The position numbers and the translations under genes are program-made. Shown one piece after another: positions 8,077-15,213 of a stretch of DNA of 23,286 nt. Every line of letters starts with the position of its first letter. The first letter of the stretch is position 1. The stretch covers positions 10,031 to 33,316 of the forward strand of contig DHJA01000232.1 of NCBI GenBank assembly GCA_002404095.1. The letters are read 5' to 3'. A model generated the notes under the pieces. The model was not told where the DNA came from. It did not search any database and worked only from the letters and a program-made list of their open reading frames with translations. The DNA comes from Planctomycetaceae bacterium UBA4732 (GTDB taxonomy: Bacteria > Planctomycetota > Planctomycetia > Gemmatales > Gemmataceae).

Positions 8077-8861
8077 TCCGTGAGAGGATGGAAGACGCGC
8101 GCACCGACCTCTCCGACAAACTCGAAAAGCTGGAGAAACAGGTGATGGACACTGTCCAGGGCGCTACCTCCGCAGTCGCCGACTCGGTGCAAAACGCCAC
8201 TTCCACCGTCACCGACACCATACAGAGTGTGCGGGACGTGGTTGACAACGTGAAAGATTCGGTTCAGGGCACGGTGGACAGTGTGAAGGACTCGGTTCAG
8301 GGCACGGTGGACAGCGTCAAAGAGACGATGGCCGACACCGTGGAGGGCGTCAGACAAACGTTCGATCTCCATCGGCAGGTGGGTAATCATCCTTACCTGA
8401 TGGTGGGAGGCGCCGTGGTCGTGGGCTTCGTTGCCGGCCGGATGTTGAATGTCGCGCCGGCGGCGCGGGCGATGGGTCGTGCGGCCGAGTCGTTCGGGCC
8501 GACCGTCAGCCGTTTCGCCCGGTCAGCAGCTTCAAACCTCGGCGCGGCTGCATCGGCCGTGGGATCGACCGCGGCTTCTGTAGGAGGGGCGGCGGTCACG
8601 GCCGGAGGCTGGATGGGCGCGCTGGAAAGTACGTTTGGCCCTGAAATTAACAAGGTGAAAGAACTGGCGATCGGCACGCTGCTCGGCGTAGTCCGGGACA
8701 TGGCGGTGAAGGCCGCTCCGGAAACGCTGGTTCCGCACGTGCGGGAAATCATGGACGGCCTTACGACCAAGCTAGGTGGTAAGCCGGTTGAAGGCACGGT
8801 TTTCGAGACCCACTCGTCCGATGAAGAAGAACTCCACGACGTTCCATCGCGTCGTTTCTAA
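8055..8861 (+). CDS. DUF3618-like amphipathic-repeat membrane protein
   Basis: A 268-residue protein starting at ATG 8055, preceded by AAGGAG (8041-8046) inside the upstream gene. Residues 6-32 (IRERMEDARTDLSDKLEKLE and following) match the N-terminal helix of DUF3618 proteins. Residues 33-100 are repeating amphipathic units, including two near-identical 11-residue copies VKDSVQGTVDS (66-87) and a diverged third. A hydrophobic segment with small residues (YLMVGGAVVVGFVAGRML, 114-131) is the membrane anchor. An Ala/Gly-rich stretch (135-190) and a helical C-terminal region follow. Third gene of the envelope operon, ended by the terminator at 8883. Probably interacts with the two upstream membrane proteins. 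Confidence 0.7.
   Translation: MDNETEVIRERMEDARTDLSDKLEKLEKQVMDTVQGATSAVADSVQNATSTVTDTIQSVRDVVDNVKDSVQGTVDSVKDSVQGTVDSVKETMADTVEGVRQTFDLHRQVGNHPYLMVGGAVVVGFVAGRMLNVAPAARAMGRAAESFGPTVSRFARSAASNLGAAASAVGSTAASVGGAAVTAGGWMGALESTFGPEINKVKELAIGTLLGVVRDMAVKAAPETLVPHVREIMDGLTTKLGGKPVEGTVFETHSSDEEELHDVPSRRF
8250..8315 (+). repeat. 33-bp in-frame tandem duplication
   Basis: Two adjacent 33-bp copies (8250-8282 and 8283-8315) differ only at three third-codon positions and encode the identical 11 residues VKDSVQGTVDS. A diverged third unit starts at 8316. The 11-residue period matches the amphipathic helix repeat of LEA-like proteins, suggesting the helix grew by slippage or unequal crossing-over. Confidence 0.9.
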
Positions 8862-8882
8862 ATAGTTCGGTTTCATTTTGGG

Positions 8883-8916
8883 GCCGTCGCCTCGATTGAG
8901 GCGACGGCTCGTTTTC
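8883..8916 (+). terminator. Intrinsic terminator of the DUF883 operon
   Basis: A perfect 11-bp GC-rich stem (8883-8893 with 8898-8908) with a 4-base GATT loop, followed by TCGTTTTC. It lies 21 bp after the last stop of the operon. It overlaps the stop (8915-8917) of the convergent minus-strand gene. The T-run is on the + side only, so it is expected to work mainly on + strand transcripts. Confidence 0.85.
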
Positions 8917-10948
8917 AAAACACTTCCGCCGCCCCGTGCGCCTTCAGCAATAGCCTCAATCGCGGATCCATTTCATCCGGCTCAGGGAATAACTGCCGGA
9001 AGGCGTCGGCGTGTTCCGACAGATCGACGCCGGCCGCTGTGCAGCGCGGCAGCACCCAACCGAATAGCACCGAATCGAGCGCGTCCGGGGCGCCCGGCTC
9101 GCCCGGCCAGCCCGCCAGCCGTCGATCCGCCGCCAGCACGTTGTGGCGCCATAGTTCGTTTGGCGTCGGCTGCAACTCGTCGAGTAAGTAATCGAGGGCC
9201 GCCTCATCCGGCCCATCGGGGTGCGGCCAAGGTCCGGCCGTAAGCTGACCTGGGTGCGTCGGCCGCGCCTTCCAGCCGCGTTTCCACGCGAGGTAGTCGG
9301 TGTGCAGGATCGGCCCCAGAGCCGTCAGCACCGGATCGGGCGGCACGGCGCTGAGTCCTTCGGACAGCACTCCTATAAGCATCAAACCAGGCGCCGACGG
9401 CACGCCGGCGGCGCGCTCGGCGAGGATGCGAATGAGGTCGGAACCGTAGGCGTCGATGCAGGAGCGGTTGGCGCCGTTGAGGACCAACATCGTCGGCCCT
9501 TCCTCCGCCGCCGCGGCCTCCACGACCGGTTTGACCAGGGCGCCGTCTTTCATGTCGGCCGGCACGTCCAGCTCGACCCAGCGCGCCCCGGATAAAGCAG
9601 AGGTGATCGTGCGCGCCAGCACGGCGGCCATCGACCCTTGGAGGAAAACCGCCTGGCCCAAGGACAGGGCCGTCAGCGTTTCGCGGGCGGCCGCCGAGGC
9701 GGAGCGCGGCTGTAATCCGATGTTCTCTAGCTGACTTTTCAGATGGGAATAGGCGGCGTCGGTGCCCGCCAGTGGAACGGCCTCATGCCGATGCGTCTCG
9801 ACGGCCAGCGCCCGCGCGGCCGGAAGGGCAGGCGTCGGCGCGGCGCCATTGCTGAGGAACGGCCGTAACACCGCCACCTCGGCCAACATGCCGTGGACCT
9901 CTTTTTGCGCCTGACGGGCGCGGGCGAACACGGCCTCGGCCACCGACTCGGCCGTCTTTTCCTTTAGCGACTCCTCCTCAATCAGTCGCTTGCGCACCTC
10001 TTCAATCTGATCCTCGACGCCCTTCTTACGCGCTTCCAGCTCGCCCACCTCGTCGCCCAATTGAGACTTTTGCGTCTCCAAATCTCTGCGATATTCCTCG
10101 CCGACCTGATGCTTGTACTGCTCGACGGCCTCCAACATCTTCGGATCGTCGCGTAGCAGTGGTACGCAGGCTTCCAGTTGCTTGCCCGTGGTGAGCGCCT
10201 CGTCGAGCAGCACCTGTAAGCGCTTACGGTGCAGCGGCGGCACGAGAGAGGCATGGTCGATGAAACCGAGTTTGCCGATGAGATCGTCGTACAACTCCTG
10301 GCTGATGCCGATGTGTTGAAGGCTGTCGAGAACCTGACGGGTGGAGGCGAGGTCGATGAAGGATTCGGGGCGCGGCAGCGGCCAAACGAACCAGCGGGCG
10401 GTCTGGCCCATGTTGACAAGGACGGGTTGAAGGGCGCCGCGATTCGGCCAGGCGCCAAGGGGTTGGCCGAGGTGTTCGGGGTCGCAGCGGAAACGGCCGT
10501 CGTCGTCGGCCGGCTCAACGCGCACGGGACCGGCCGTGACGCCGTCGGCGAACTCTAGCATCAGGTCGCGGCCGTCGAGGCGGTAGAACGCCTCGATGCC
10601 GCGTTCGATAAGGTGTTGGCGGACCTCATCGGCCCGATAGGAAGGGCAATCGACGCGGACGACCTCGGCCGGCACGTCGGCGCGGAGGCGGAAGGCGCGG
10701 TACTTGGCGCCGCGGTTACGGTCGCCAAAGTTGGGGTCTTCCTCCACGTCCCAGAAGCCGAGGTCGCGGAAGCGGACGGACTGATGGGGAAACAACGGCC
10801 GCGGCACGTAGATGGAGCCTTGCGGCGGGAACATGCTGAAGTCGGCTTTGAGCAAACGGCCTTCGTGGGCGGCCGCGAGGACGTAGGCGAAGGTGTACTC
10901 CGTCGTGGCGATTTCCGCGCAGAAACCCAAAACAATACGAGGGATCAT
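8915..10948 (-). CDS. Coiled-coil protein with degenerate McrB-like AAA+ domain
   Basis: A 677-residue protein; start at 10948 (MIPRIVLGFC) with GAGG 5 bases upstream, preferred over the longer open frame to 11179, which crosses intergenic hairpins. Residues 1-200 form an unrecognised domain. Residues 272-355 are a strong charged coiled coil. Residues 400-560 follow the order of an McrB-type AAA+ ATPase: a strand QAVFLQG (432-438) where a P-loop should follow, a Walker-B-like strand TMLVLNGANRS (486-496), then a sensor-like strand LMLIGVLSEG (522-531). The P-loop reads GSMAAVLA, without the GK[ST] motif. Asn-Gly replaces the Asp-Glu of Walker B, although the following NR is kept. It should not hydrolyse ATP normally. 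A stand-alone gene; role unknown. The AAA+ comparison is inferred from pattern. Confidence 0.6.
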   Translation of the reverse strand: MIPRIVLGFCAEIATTEYTFAYVLAAAHEGRLLKADFSMFPPQGSIYVPRPLFPHQSVRFRDLGFWDVEEDPNFGDRNRGAKYRAFRLRADVPAEVVRVDCPSYRADEVRQHLIERGIEAFYRLDGRDLMLEFADGVTAGPVRVEPADDDGRFRCDPEHLGQPLGAWPNRGALQPVLVNMGQTARWFVWPLPRPESFIDLASTRQVLDSLQHIGISQELYDDLIGKLGFIDHASLVPPLHRKRLQVLLDEALTTGKQLEACVPLLRDDPKMLEAVEQYKHQVGEEYRRDLETQKSQLGDEVGELEARKKGVEDQIEEVRKRLIEEESLKEKTAESVAEAVFARARQAQKEVHGMLAEVAVLRPFLSNGAAPTPALPAARALAVETHRHEAVPLAGTDAAYSHLKSQLENIGLQPRSASAAARETLTALSLGQAVFLQGSMAAVLARTITSALSGARWVELDVPADMKDGALVKPVVEAAAAEEGPTMLVLNGANRSCIDAYGSDLIRILAERAAGVPSAPGLMLIGVLSEGLSAVPPDPVLTALGPILHTDYLAWKRGWKARPTHPGQLTAGPWPHPDGPDEAALDYLLDELQPTPNELWRHNVLAADRRLAGWPGEPGAPDALDSVLFGWVLPRCTAAGVDLSEHADAFRQLFPEPDEMDPRLRLLLKAHGAAEVF

Positions 10949-11041
10949 AAAGACCTCAATAAGGCGTAAACGAACTATCGGGCTAGGGGACGGCGAATCA
11001 AAGCGCCTTATCGTAGCAGAGCGGAGGCGCTCCGCAAACGG

Positions 11042-11103
11042 CGCCCGGCTGTACACCCCGGGCGAACGTACTCGTGAGTCCGGGGTGCGAAGACGCACCC
11101 TGG
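11042..11103. repeat. Double-hairpin intergenic element
   Basis: The 221-bp divergent gap 10949-11169 holds two adjacent stem-loops. One is a 7-bp stem, 11042-11048/11058-11064. The other is a 10-bp stem, 11080-11089/11094-11103, with loop AAGA and one G-T pair. CACCCCGG (11054-11061) could alternatively pair with CCGGGGTG (11080-11087), so two mutually exclusive folds exist. This resembles a REP-like palindrome or a structured leader of the downstream gene. Confidence 0.65.
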
Positions 11104-11104
11104 G

Positions 11105-11134
11105 TTGACGCCCTTTCCGAAAACAAGCTACCCT
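11105..11134 (+). promoter_or_regulatory. Candidate promoter for the metallophosphoesterase
   Basis: TTGACG at 11105-11110 and TACCCT at 11129-11134 with an 18-bp spacer, 35 bp before the start codon and immediately after the double-hairpin element. The -35 is near consensus, the -10 moderate. Confidence 0.35.
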
Positions 11135-11169
11135 TACCAATGCCCTTGGCGCCGACGACCGGATGACGC

Positions 11170-12036
11170 ATGAACCCACCCGCCCCCAACCGCCGCGCCT
11201 TCCTGAAACGCACGGCCCTCGGTCTACTCGGCGGCGCCGTCGGCCTCGGCGGATACGCCTGGCTCGTCGAACCGCACTGGATCGAAGTCGTGCGCCGCGA
11301 CCTACCCATCCGCTTTCTGCCGGACTCGCTGATCGGCAAGACGCTCGTGCAGATCAGCGACCTACACATCGGCCCCGAGGTGTCCGATTCGTATCTCCGC
11401 GACGCCTTCCAGACCGTGAGCCAGTTTGCCCCCGACATTCTCGTCGTGACCGGCGACTTCATGACCTGCAAGCGCGACGAGGAATTGGACCACGTTTGTC
11501 GCGTATTGGAAGACCTGCCGCCGGCGCGGTTGGCGACGGTGGGCATCCTCGGCAATCACGACTACACGAGGAGCCATAGAGTCACCGATGTCGCCGACCG
11601 GCTAACGGCCCGACTTACCGGCCTCGGCCTGCAAATGCTGCGCAACACCAGCTGTGACGTTCAGGGCTTAACCATCAGCGGGGCCGACGACCTATGGAGC
11701 GGTCAATGCGACATCGACCGGGCGACGCTAAAGTTAGATAACGACAAAGCCAATCTCTTTTTGCTCCATAACCCGGACGCGGCCGACGGCGACGTTTGGG
11801 AGGGCTATCAGGGCTGGATTCTGTGCGGCCACACGCACGGCGGCCAGTGCAAGCCGCCGTTCCTGCCGCCGCCGTTCACGTCGGTCACCAACCCTCGCTA
11901 CGTGGCCGGCGAGGTCGATCTGTACGACGGCCGCAGGCTGTACATTAACCGCGGCCTCGGCGTGGTGAAGTATCCGGTGCGCTTCAACGCGCGGCCGGAG
12001 ATCACGGTGTTCACTCTGCGGCGCGACGACGTTTAG
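11170..12036 (+). CDS. Tat-exported metallophosphoesterase (YkuE/YaeI-like)
   Basis: A 288-residue calcineurin-type phosphoesterase. The N-terminus carries a twin-arginine signal (NRRAFLKR, residues 7-14) followed by a Gly/Leu-rich hydrophobic stretch (15-33), so the enzyme acts outside the cytoplasm, possibly membrane-tethered. All metal-site blocks are present: SDLHIG (Asp64, His66), GDF (95-97), GNHD (128-131), LLHNPD (His200) and GHTHGGQ (220-226). The length and blocks match the YkuE/YaeI group, whose members include phosphodiesterases acting on lipid-linked phosphates; the substrate here cannot be told. Single-gene unit; it diverges from the coiled-coil gene. Confidence 0.88.
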   Translation: MNPPAPNRRAFLKRTALGLLGGAVGLGGYAWLVEPHWIEVVRRDLPIRFLPDSLIGKTLVQISDLHIGPEVSDSYLRDAFQTVSQFAPDILVVTGDFMTCKRDEELDHVCRVLEDLPPARLATVGILGNHDYTRSHRVTDVADRLTARLTGLGLQMLRNTSCDVQGLTISGADDLWSGQCDIDRATLKLDNDKANLFLLHNPDAADGDVWEGYQGWILCGHTHGGQCKPPFLPPPFTSVTNPRYVAGEVDLYDGRRLYINRGLGVVKYPVRFNARPEITVFTLRRDDV

Positions 12037-12107
12037 CCGCGACCCGAAGGGGAGCGCGCTTCGACGGCACAATGTTATTCAGTCCCGGAGAAAATCTGAA
12101 AAGTCGC

Positions 12108-12140
12108 ATGAAACGACTCGTCCCCGCGGGCACTACACGG
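12108..12140 (+). promoter_or_regulatory. Candidate ECF-type promoter of the first sigma gene
   Basis: ATGAAAC at 12108-12114 and CACTACACGG at 12131-12140 lie in the 121-bp gap before the start at 12158. Upstream of the second sigma gene, ATCAAAAC (15147-15154) followed by AGTAATAGG (15169-15177) has a similar order. AnAAAC-like upstream boxes plus GTCC/CGCCGG-like spacers are shared, though the spacer lengths differ. Autoregulation is possible but unproven. Confidence 0.25.
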
Positions 12141-12157
12141 TGTTAGGCAGGGGAAGA

Positions 12158-13963
12158 ATGATGGCCGCGGTCAGTGACTTCATACGGCGCATTGTGGTTT
12201 CAGAACTTCGCGGCGAGCCCGACGCCGAGTTGCTCCGCCGGTTCCTTGCGGCCCGAGACGAAGCCGCCTTCACGGCGGTCGTCTGTAGGCACGGGCCGAT
12301 GGTTTACCGGGTCTGTCGCGGCGTACTGCGCAACACGGCCGATGCCGAGGACGCCGCGCAGGCCACTTTCCTCGTCTTGGCCCAGAAAGCATCAAGCGTC
12401 CGCAAGCACGATTCGCTGCCGAGTTGGCTCCACGGCGTCGCGTTCCGCACAGCCCGCAAGCTACGCGCCGCGATCGCTCGTCGCCAAGCCCGCGAGGGTC
12501 TCGCCGTCGCGCCGGTGGCCGCCGCCGAAGACTTGACCGTCCGCGAGGCGGGAGAACTGCTGCACGCGGAACTGGAGAAGCTGCCGGCCCGCTACAAGGG
12601 GCCGCTCGTGCTCTGCTACTTGCAGGGCAAGACCCATGACGAAGCCGCGGCCGAGTTGGGCTGGACAGTCACCGCATTCCGGGGCCGCCTCGAACGGGCG
12701 CGGAACAAGCTCCGCGACAGTCTGGCTCGTCGTGGGGTCGGGCCAAGCGCGGTCCCGCTCGCGGGTATCCTGGCTGAAGCCCGCCCGCCCTTGCCGACGA
12801 CATTCTTCGTCAGGACGGCACGCGCTTCGGTCACGACGGCTAGGGAGGCCGTCGCCCGCGGCTTGATTTCATCAACAGTGTCACACTTAGCCCAGGAGGT
12901 CATTCGGAGTATGTCCTTCACCTTTCTCAAGCTCGCCGGGGCGTTTGTCCTGGCGGTGGTGCTGGCTGCCGGCGGATGGCTGACGATGCGCCCCGCGCCC
13001 GCCGCACCGCCGCCTGCCGAAGCCAAGGCCGAAGCGGCGCCGAAGACCGGGGCCGATGATCCCCTGGATAGAATCCTGGTCGTCTCTCACTTCAACCAAT
13101 TCGCCAGGCTCAAGGCGGATCACTCGGGCCTCACCTTGATCGGCGATGAACTCGGCCACAGCGAATATATCAGGACGCACCGCACCGCCCCGGACGGCAA
13201 ATCCGTGGCCTACCTGCGCACAGTCCACGTCCAGCCGGGGATGGTCCTGGAAATCTGGCAGTTCGACCAACCCCGGCCAGGGATGAGGGTGGCGTTGGAC
13301 CCATCTATCACTGATTTCTTCTGGATGCCGGACGGCAAGCACCTCGTCCTTCCCAGCTTGGAGAAGCCCAAGGACTTCGTCCCAAGCGACTTGAAGTTTC
13401 AGCTGCTCGACGTCTCCACGCTCAAGGTCGCGGATCTGAAGTTGCCGGAAGGTCATTGGCCGGCCGACGTCTCGCCCGACGGCAAGTGGTTCCTTACCGC
13501 GAAAAACGTCGATCTAAAGAATGGGAAGGGCGACGCCGAGCTTTACCGGGTGGAGTACGCCACCGGCAAGGTTGAACGGCTGTTCGACAAAGTGACGATC
13601 CTAAATCCCCCACGGTGGCGCATCTCCCCAGATGGCAAGCAGGTCGCCGGGCCGCAGGGCGACGACGACGGAAAATTTCAAGTGTTCGTCGGCGACCTAA
13701 GCGGCGGGCCGCTCCGCCAGGCGACGCGGGAAGCCGCTGGCGTGAGCTTTTTTTGCGGGTGGTCGCCGTCGGGAAAGAAACTGCTCTACAGAGTTGACCG
13801 GGAGCCGGCCAAGCCCAAGGGCGGCGAAGCCTTCCACCAGTTTATCGTCGTCATCGACGCCGACGGACGAAATCGGAAGGAACTCTACGACAACGAAGGG
13901 CATTTCAACCCCCAGGGGCAGCGGAAGATTGAGGACGTTCTAGGCTCGGTGGATTGGCGATGA
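12158..13963 (+). CDS. ECF sigma factor fused to membrane anchor and beta-propeller
   Basis: A 601-residue planctomycete-type ECF sigma factor with a C-terminal sensor. Start at ATG 12158 (AGGGGAA upstream; ATG 12161 is equivalent). Sigma region 2 includes DAEDAAQATFLVL (62-74) and SWLHGVAFRTARK (89-101). Region 4 spans about 133-190 (LPARYKGPLVLCYLQGKTHD, then AFRGRLERARNKLR). A single membrane helix (257-276) follows. The rest, about 305-601, contains five PDGK/PSGK-type blades (APDGKSVAYL, MPDGKHLVLP, SPDGKWFLTA, SPDGKQVAGP, SPSGKKLLYR), as in TolB/PD40 propellers. The likely mechanism is a membrane-tethered sigma reporting an external signal. It overlaps the next gene by ATGA. Confidence 0.85.
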   Translation: MMAAVSDFIRRIVVSELRGEPDAELLRRFLAARDEAAFTAVVCRHGPMVYRVCRGVLRNTADAEDAAQATFLVLAQKASSVRKHDSLPSWLHGVAFRTARKLRAAIARRQAREGLAVAPVAAAEDLTVREAGELLHAELEKLPARYKGPLVLCYLQGKTHDEAAAELGWTVTAFRGRLERARNKLRDSLARRGVGPSAVPLAGILAEARPPLPTTFFVRTARASVTTAREAVARGLISSTVSHLAQEVIRSMSFTFLKLAGAFVLAVVLAAGGWLTMRPAPAAPPPAEAKAEAAPKTGADDPLDRILVVSHFNQFARLKADHSGLTLIGDELGHSEYIRTHRTAPDGKSVAYLRTVHVQPGMVLEIWQFDQPRPGMRVALDPSITDFFWMPDGKHLVLPSLEKPKDFVPSDLKFQLLDVSTLKVADLKLPEGHWPADVSPDGKWFLTAKNVDLKNGKGDAELYRVEYATGKVERLFDKVTILNPPRWRISPDGKQVAGPQGDDDGKFQVFVGDLSGGPLRQATREAAGVSFFCGWSPSGKKLLYRVDREPAKPKGGEAFHQFIVVIDADGRNRKELYDNEGHFNPQGQRKIEDVLGSVDWR

Positions 13964-14973
13964 AAGGTGTTCACACGACGAAATTGCATAACCGATTGAC
14001 GGTGTTGAGTGTGGTTCTGGGGCTATTCGCGGCGGCAGGCCTTGCGGCCGCCGCCGATGACGAGCCTCCGTATACCCGCACCCGCGACGTGATCTATGGT
14101 CGCAAGGCCGGCCTCGCCCTCACGATGGACGTGTTCCGGCCGAAGGGGAAGGAGAACGGCGCCGCGATCCTCTGGATTGCCGGCGTGGAGTGGGTGTCGA
14201 ACGTGGAAAGGTTCGAGCCAGGCCCGCTCTTAACCGACGTCCTGGGGCGAGGCTATACCGTCTTCGTCGTCGGCCATAGCAGTTTTCCTGTCTTTCCGCT
14301 CGACGAAATTGTTCCTGACGTTCACCGGGCGGTGCGCTACGTCCGGTATCACGCCAAGGAGTACCGGGTGGATGCGGATCGGCTCGCCATAATCGGCATC
14401 AGTTCAGGTGGTCATCTCGCCGCCCTCGTGGGCGTGAGCGGCGGCAAGGGACCGCCCTTCCCAGTGCCGGACCCCACGGGCCTCGGCCGCTACGACCCGG
14501 TCGAGCGGGAGTCGAGCCGGGTCGCCGCTTTCGTCAGCTTCGGTGGCCCAACCGACCTGGTGAACTACGAGGCCGAGGGGAAGAGCATCCTCGAATTCCG
14601 CTTGCCGGAGGAAATAAGGAAGAAGGCGAAGATCGATCACTTCCCCATCGTGTTCCGCGACTACCACCAAAAATCCCTCAGCTTTTCTCCAGTGACCGAT
14701 GAGGAGCAGATACGCCAGAGGTTGAAGGCGTTGTCTCCGGCATCCCTCGTCTCAGCCGACTCGGGGCCCGGCTTGCTGATCTACGGCGAGAAGGACACCC
14801 TGCTGGTTCGCCAGGCCGAGAAGTTGGCGGAGCGGTTGAAGGCGGCCGACGTCCCGGCCGACTTGATTATCCGCAAAAGGGTTGGCCATGACGTCTACCA
14901 GGAGGGGGATGGGAAAGTCGTCGCCGACTGGCTGGACAAAAGGCTTGCCGAGCGGAAAGCGGAGGCGAAGTAG
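13960..14973 (+). CDS. Secreted alpha/beta hydrolase (esterase/lipase-like)
   Basis: A 337-residue alpha/beta hydrolase. The start ATG 13960 overlaps the upstream TGA (ATGA), indicating translational coupling to the sigma factor. A Lys/Arg-rich N-terminus and the stretch LTVLSVVLGLFAAAGLAAAA (about 13-32) form a signal peptide, so it works in the periplasm or outside. The nucleophile elbow is GISSGG (146-151, Ser148). The acid is probably Asp279 in YGEKDTLL, and His310 in RVGHDVY completes the triad. An oxyanion-type stretch near ILWIAGVEW (70-78) replaces the usual HGG. Overall it resembles the BD-FAE/DLH esterases. A carbohydrate-ester or lipid-ester substrate is possible; the coupling suggests it belongs to the response or signal path of the sigma factor. 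Confidence 0.82.
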   Translation: MKGVHTTKLHNRLTVLSVVLGLFAAAGLAAAADDEPPYTRTRDVIYGRKAGLALTMDVFRPKGKENGAAILWIAGVEWVSNVERFEPGPLLTDVLGRGYTVFVVGHSSFPVFPLDEIVPDVHRAVRYVRYHAKEYRVDADRLAIIGISSGGHLAALVGVSGGKGPPFPVPDPTGLGRYDPVERESSRVAAFVSFGGPTDLVNYEAEGKSILEFRLPEEIRKKAKIDHFPIVFRDYHQKSLSFSPVTDEEQIRQRLKALSPASLVSADSGPGLLIYGEKDTLLVRQAEKLAERLKAADVPADLIIRKRVGHDVYQEGDGKVVADWLDKRLAERKAEAK

Positions 14974-15029
14974 CCGCCCGAAGGAATTAGAAGTGTAAGA
15001 ACTAGCCCAAAAATCCATCTCTTTAGGAT

Positions 15030-15116
15030 CGTTTAACCCGTAGCCGTAGGCGAGGCCAAGGGCCGGAACGTGCTGACGGACGCGGGCCGGCCTCGCCTAC
15101 GGCTACGGGTTAAACG
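15030..15116. repeat. 28-bp perfect inverted repeat element
   Basis: The arms 15030-15057 and 15089-15116 are perfect inverted copies, separated by 31 bp. The element occupies the intergenic space (14974-15213) after the hydrolase and before the second sigma factor. A transcript would form a very stable 28-bp hairpin that could terminate or insulate. The outer ends are AT-containing (CGTTTAACCC) and the inner arms GC-rich, with A-rich sequence after the right arm. No coding sequence. Probably a non-autonomous or REP-type repeat. Confidence 0.9.
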
Positions 15117-15213
15117 AAAAACGCTTCACCCCAAGAAAACTCGTGTATCAAAACCGCCGTCCGCCGGTAGTAATAGGGTAGAGGGCGACCGTCGCCCCCG
15201 CAAAGGAACGGAC

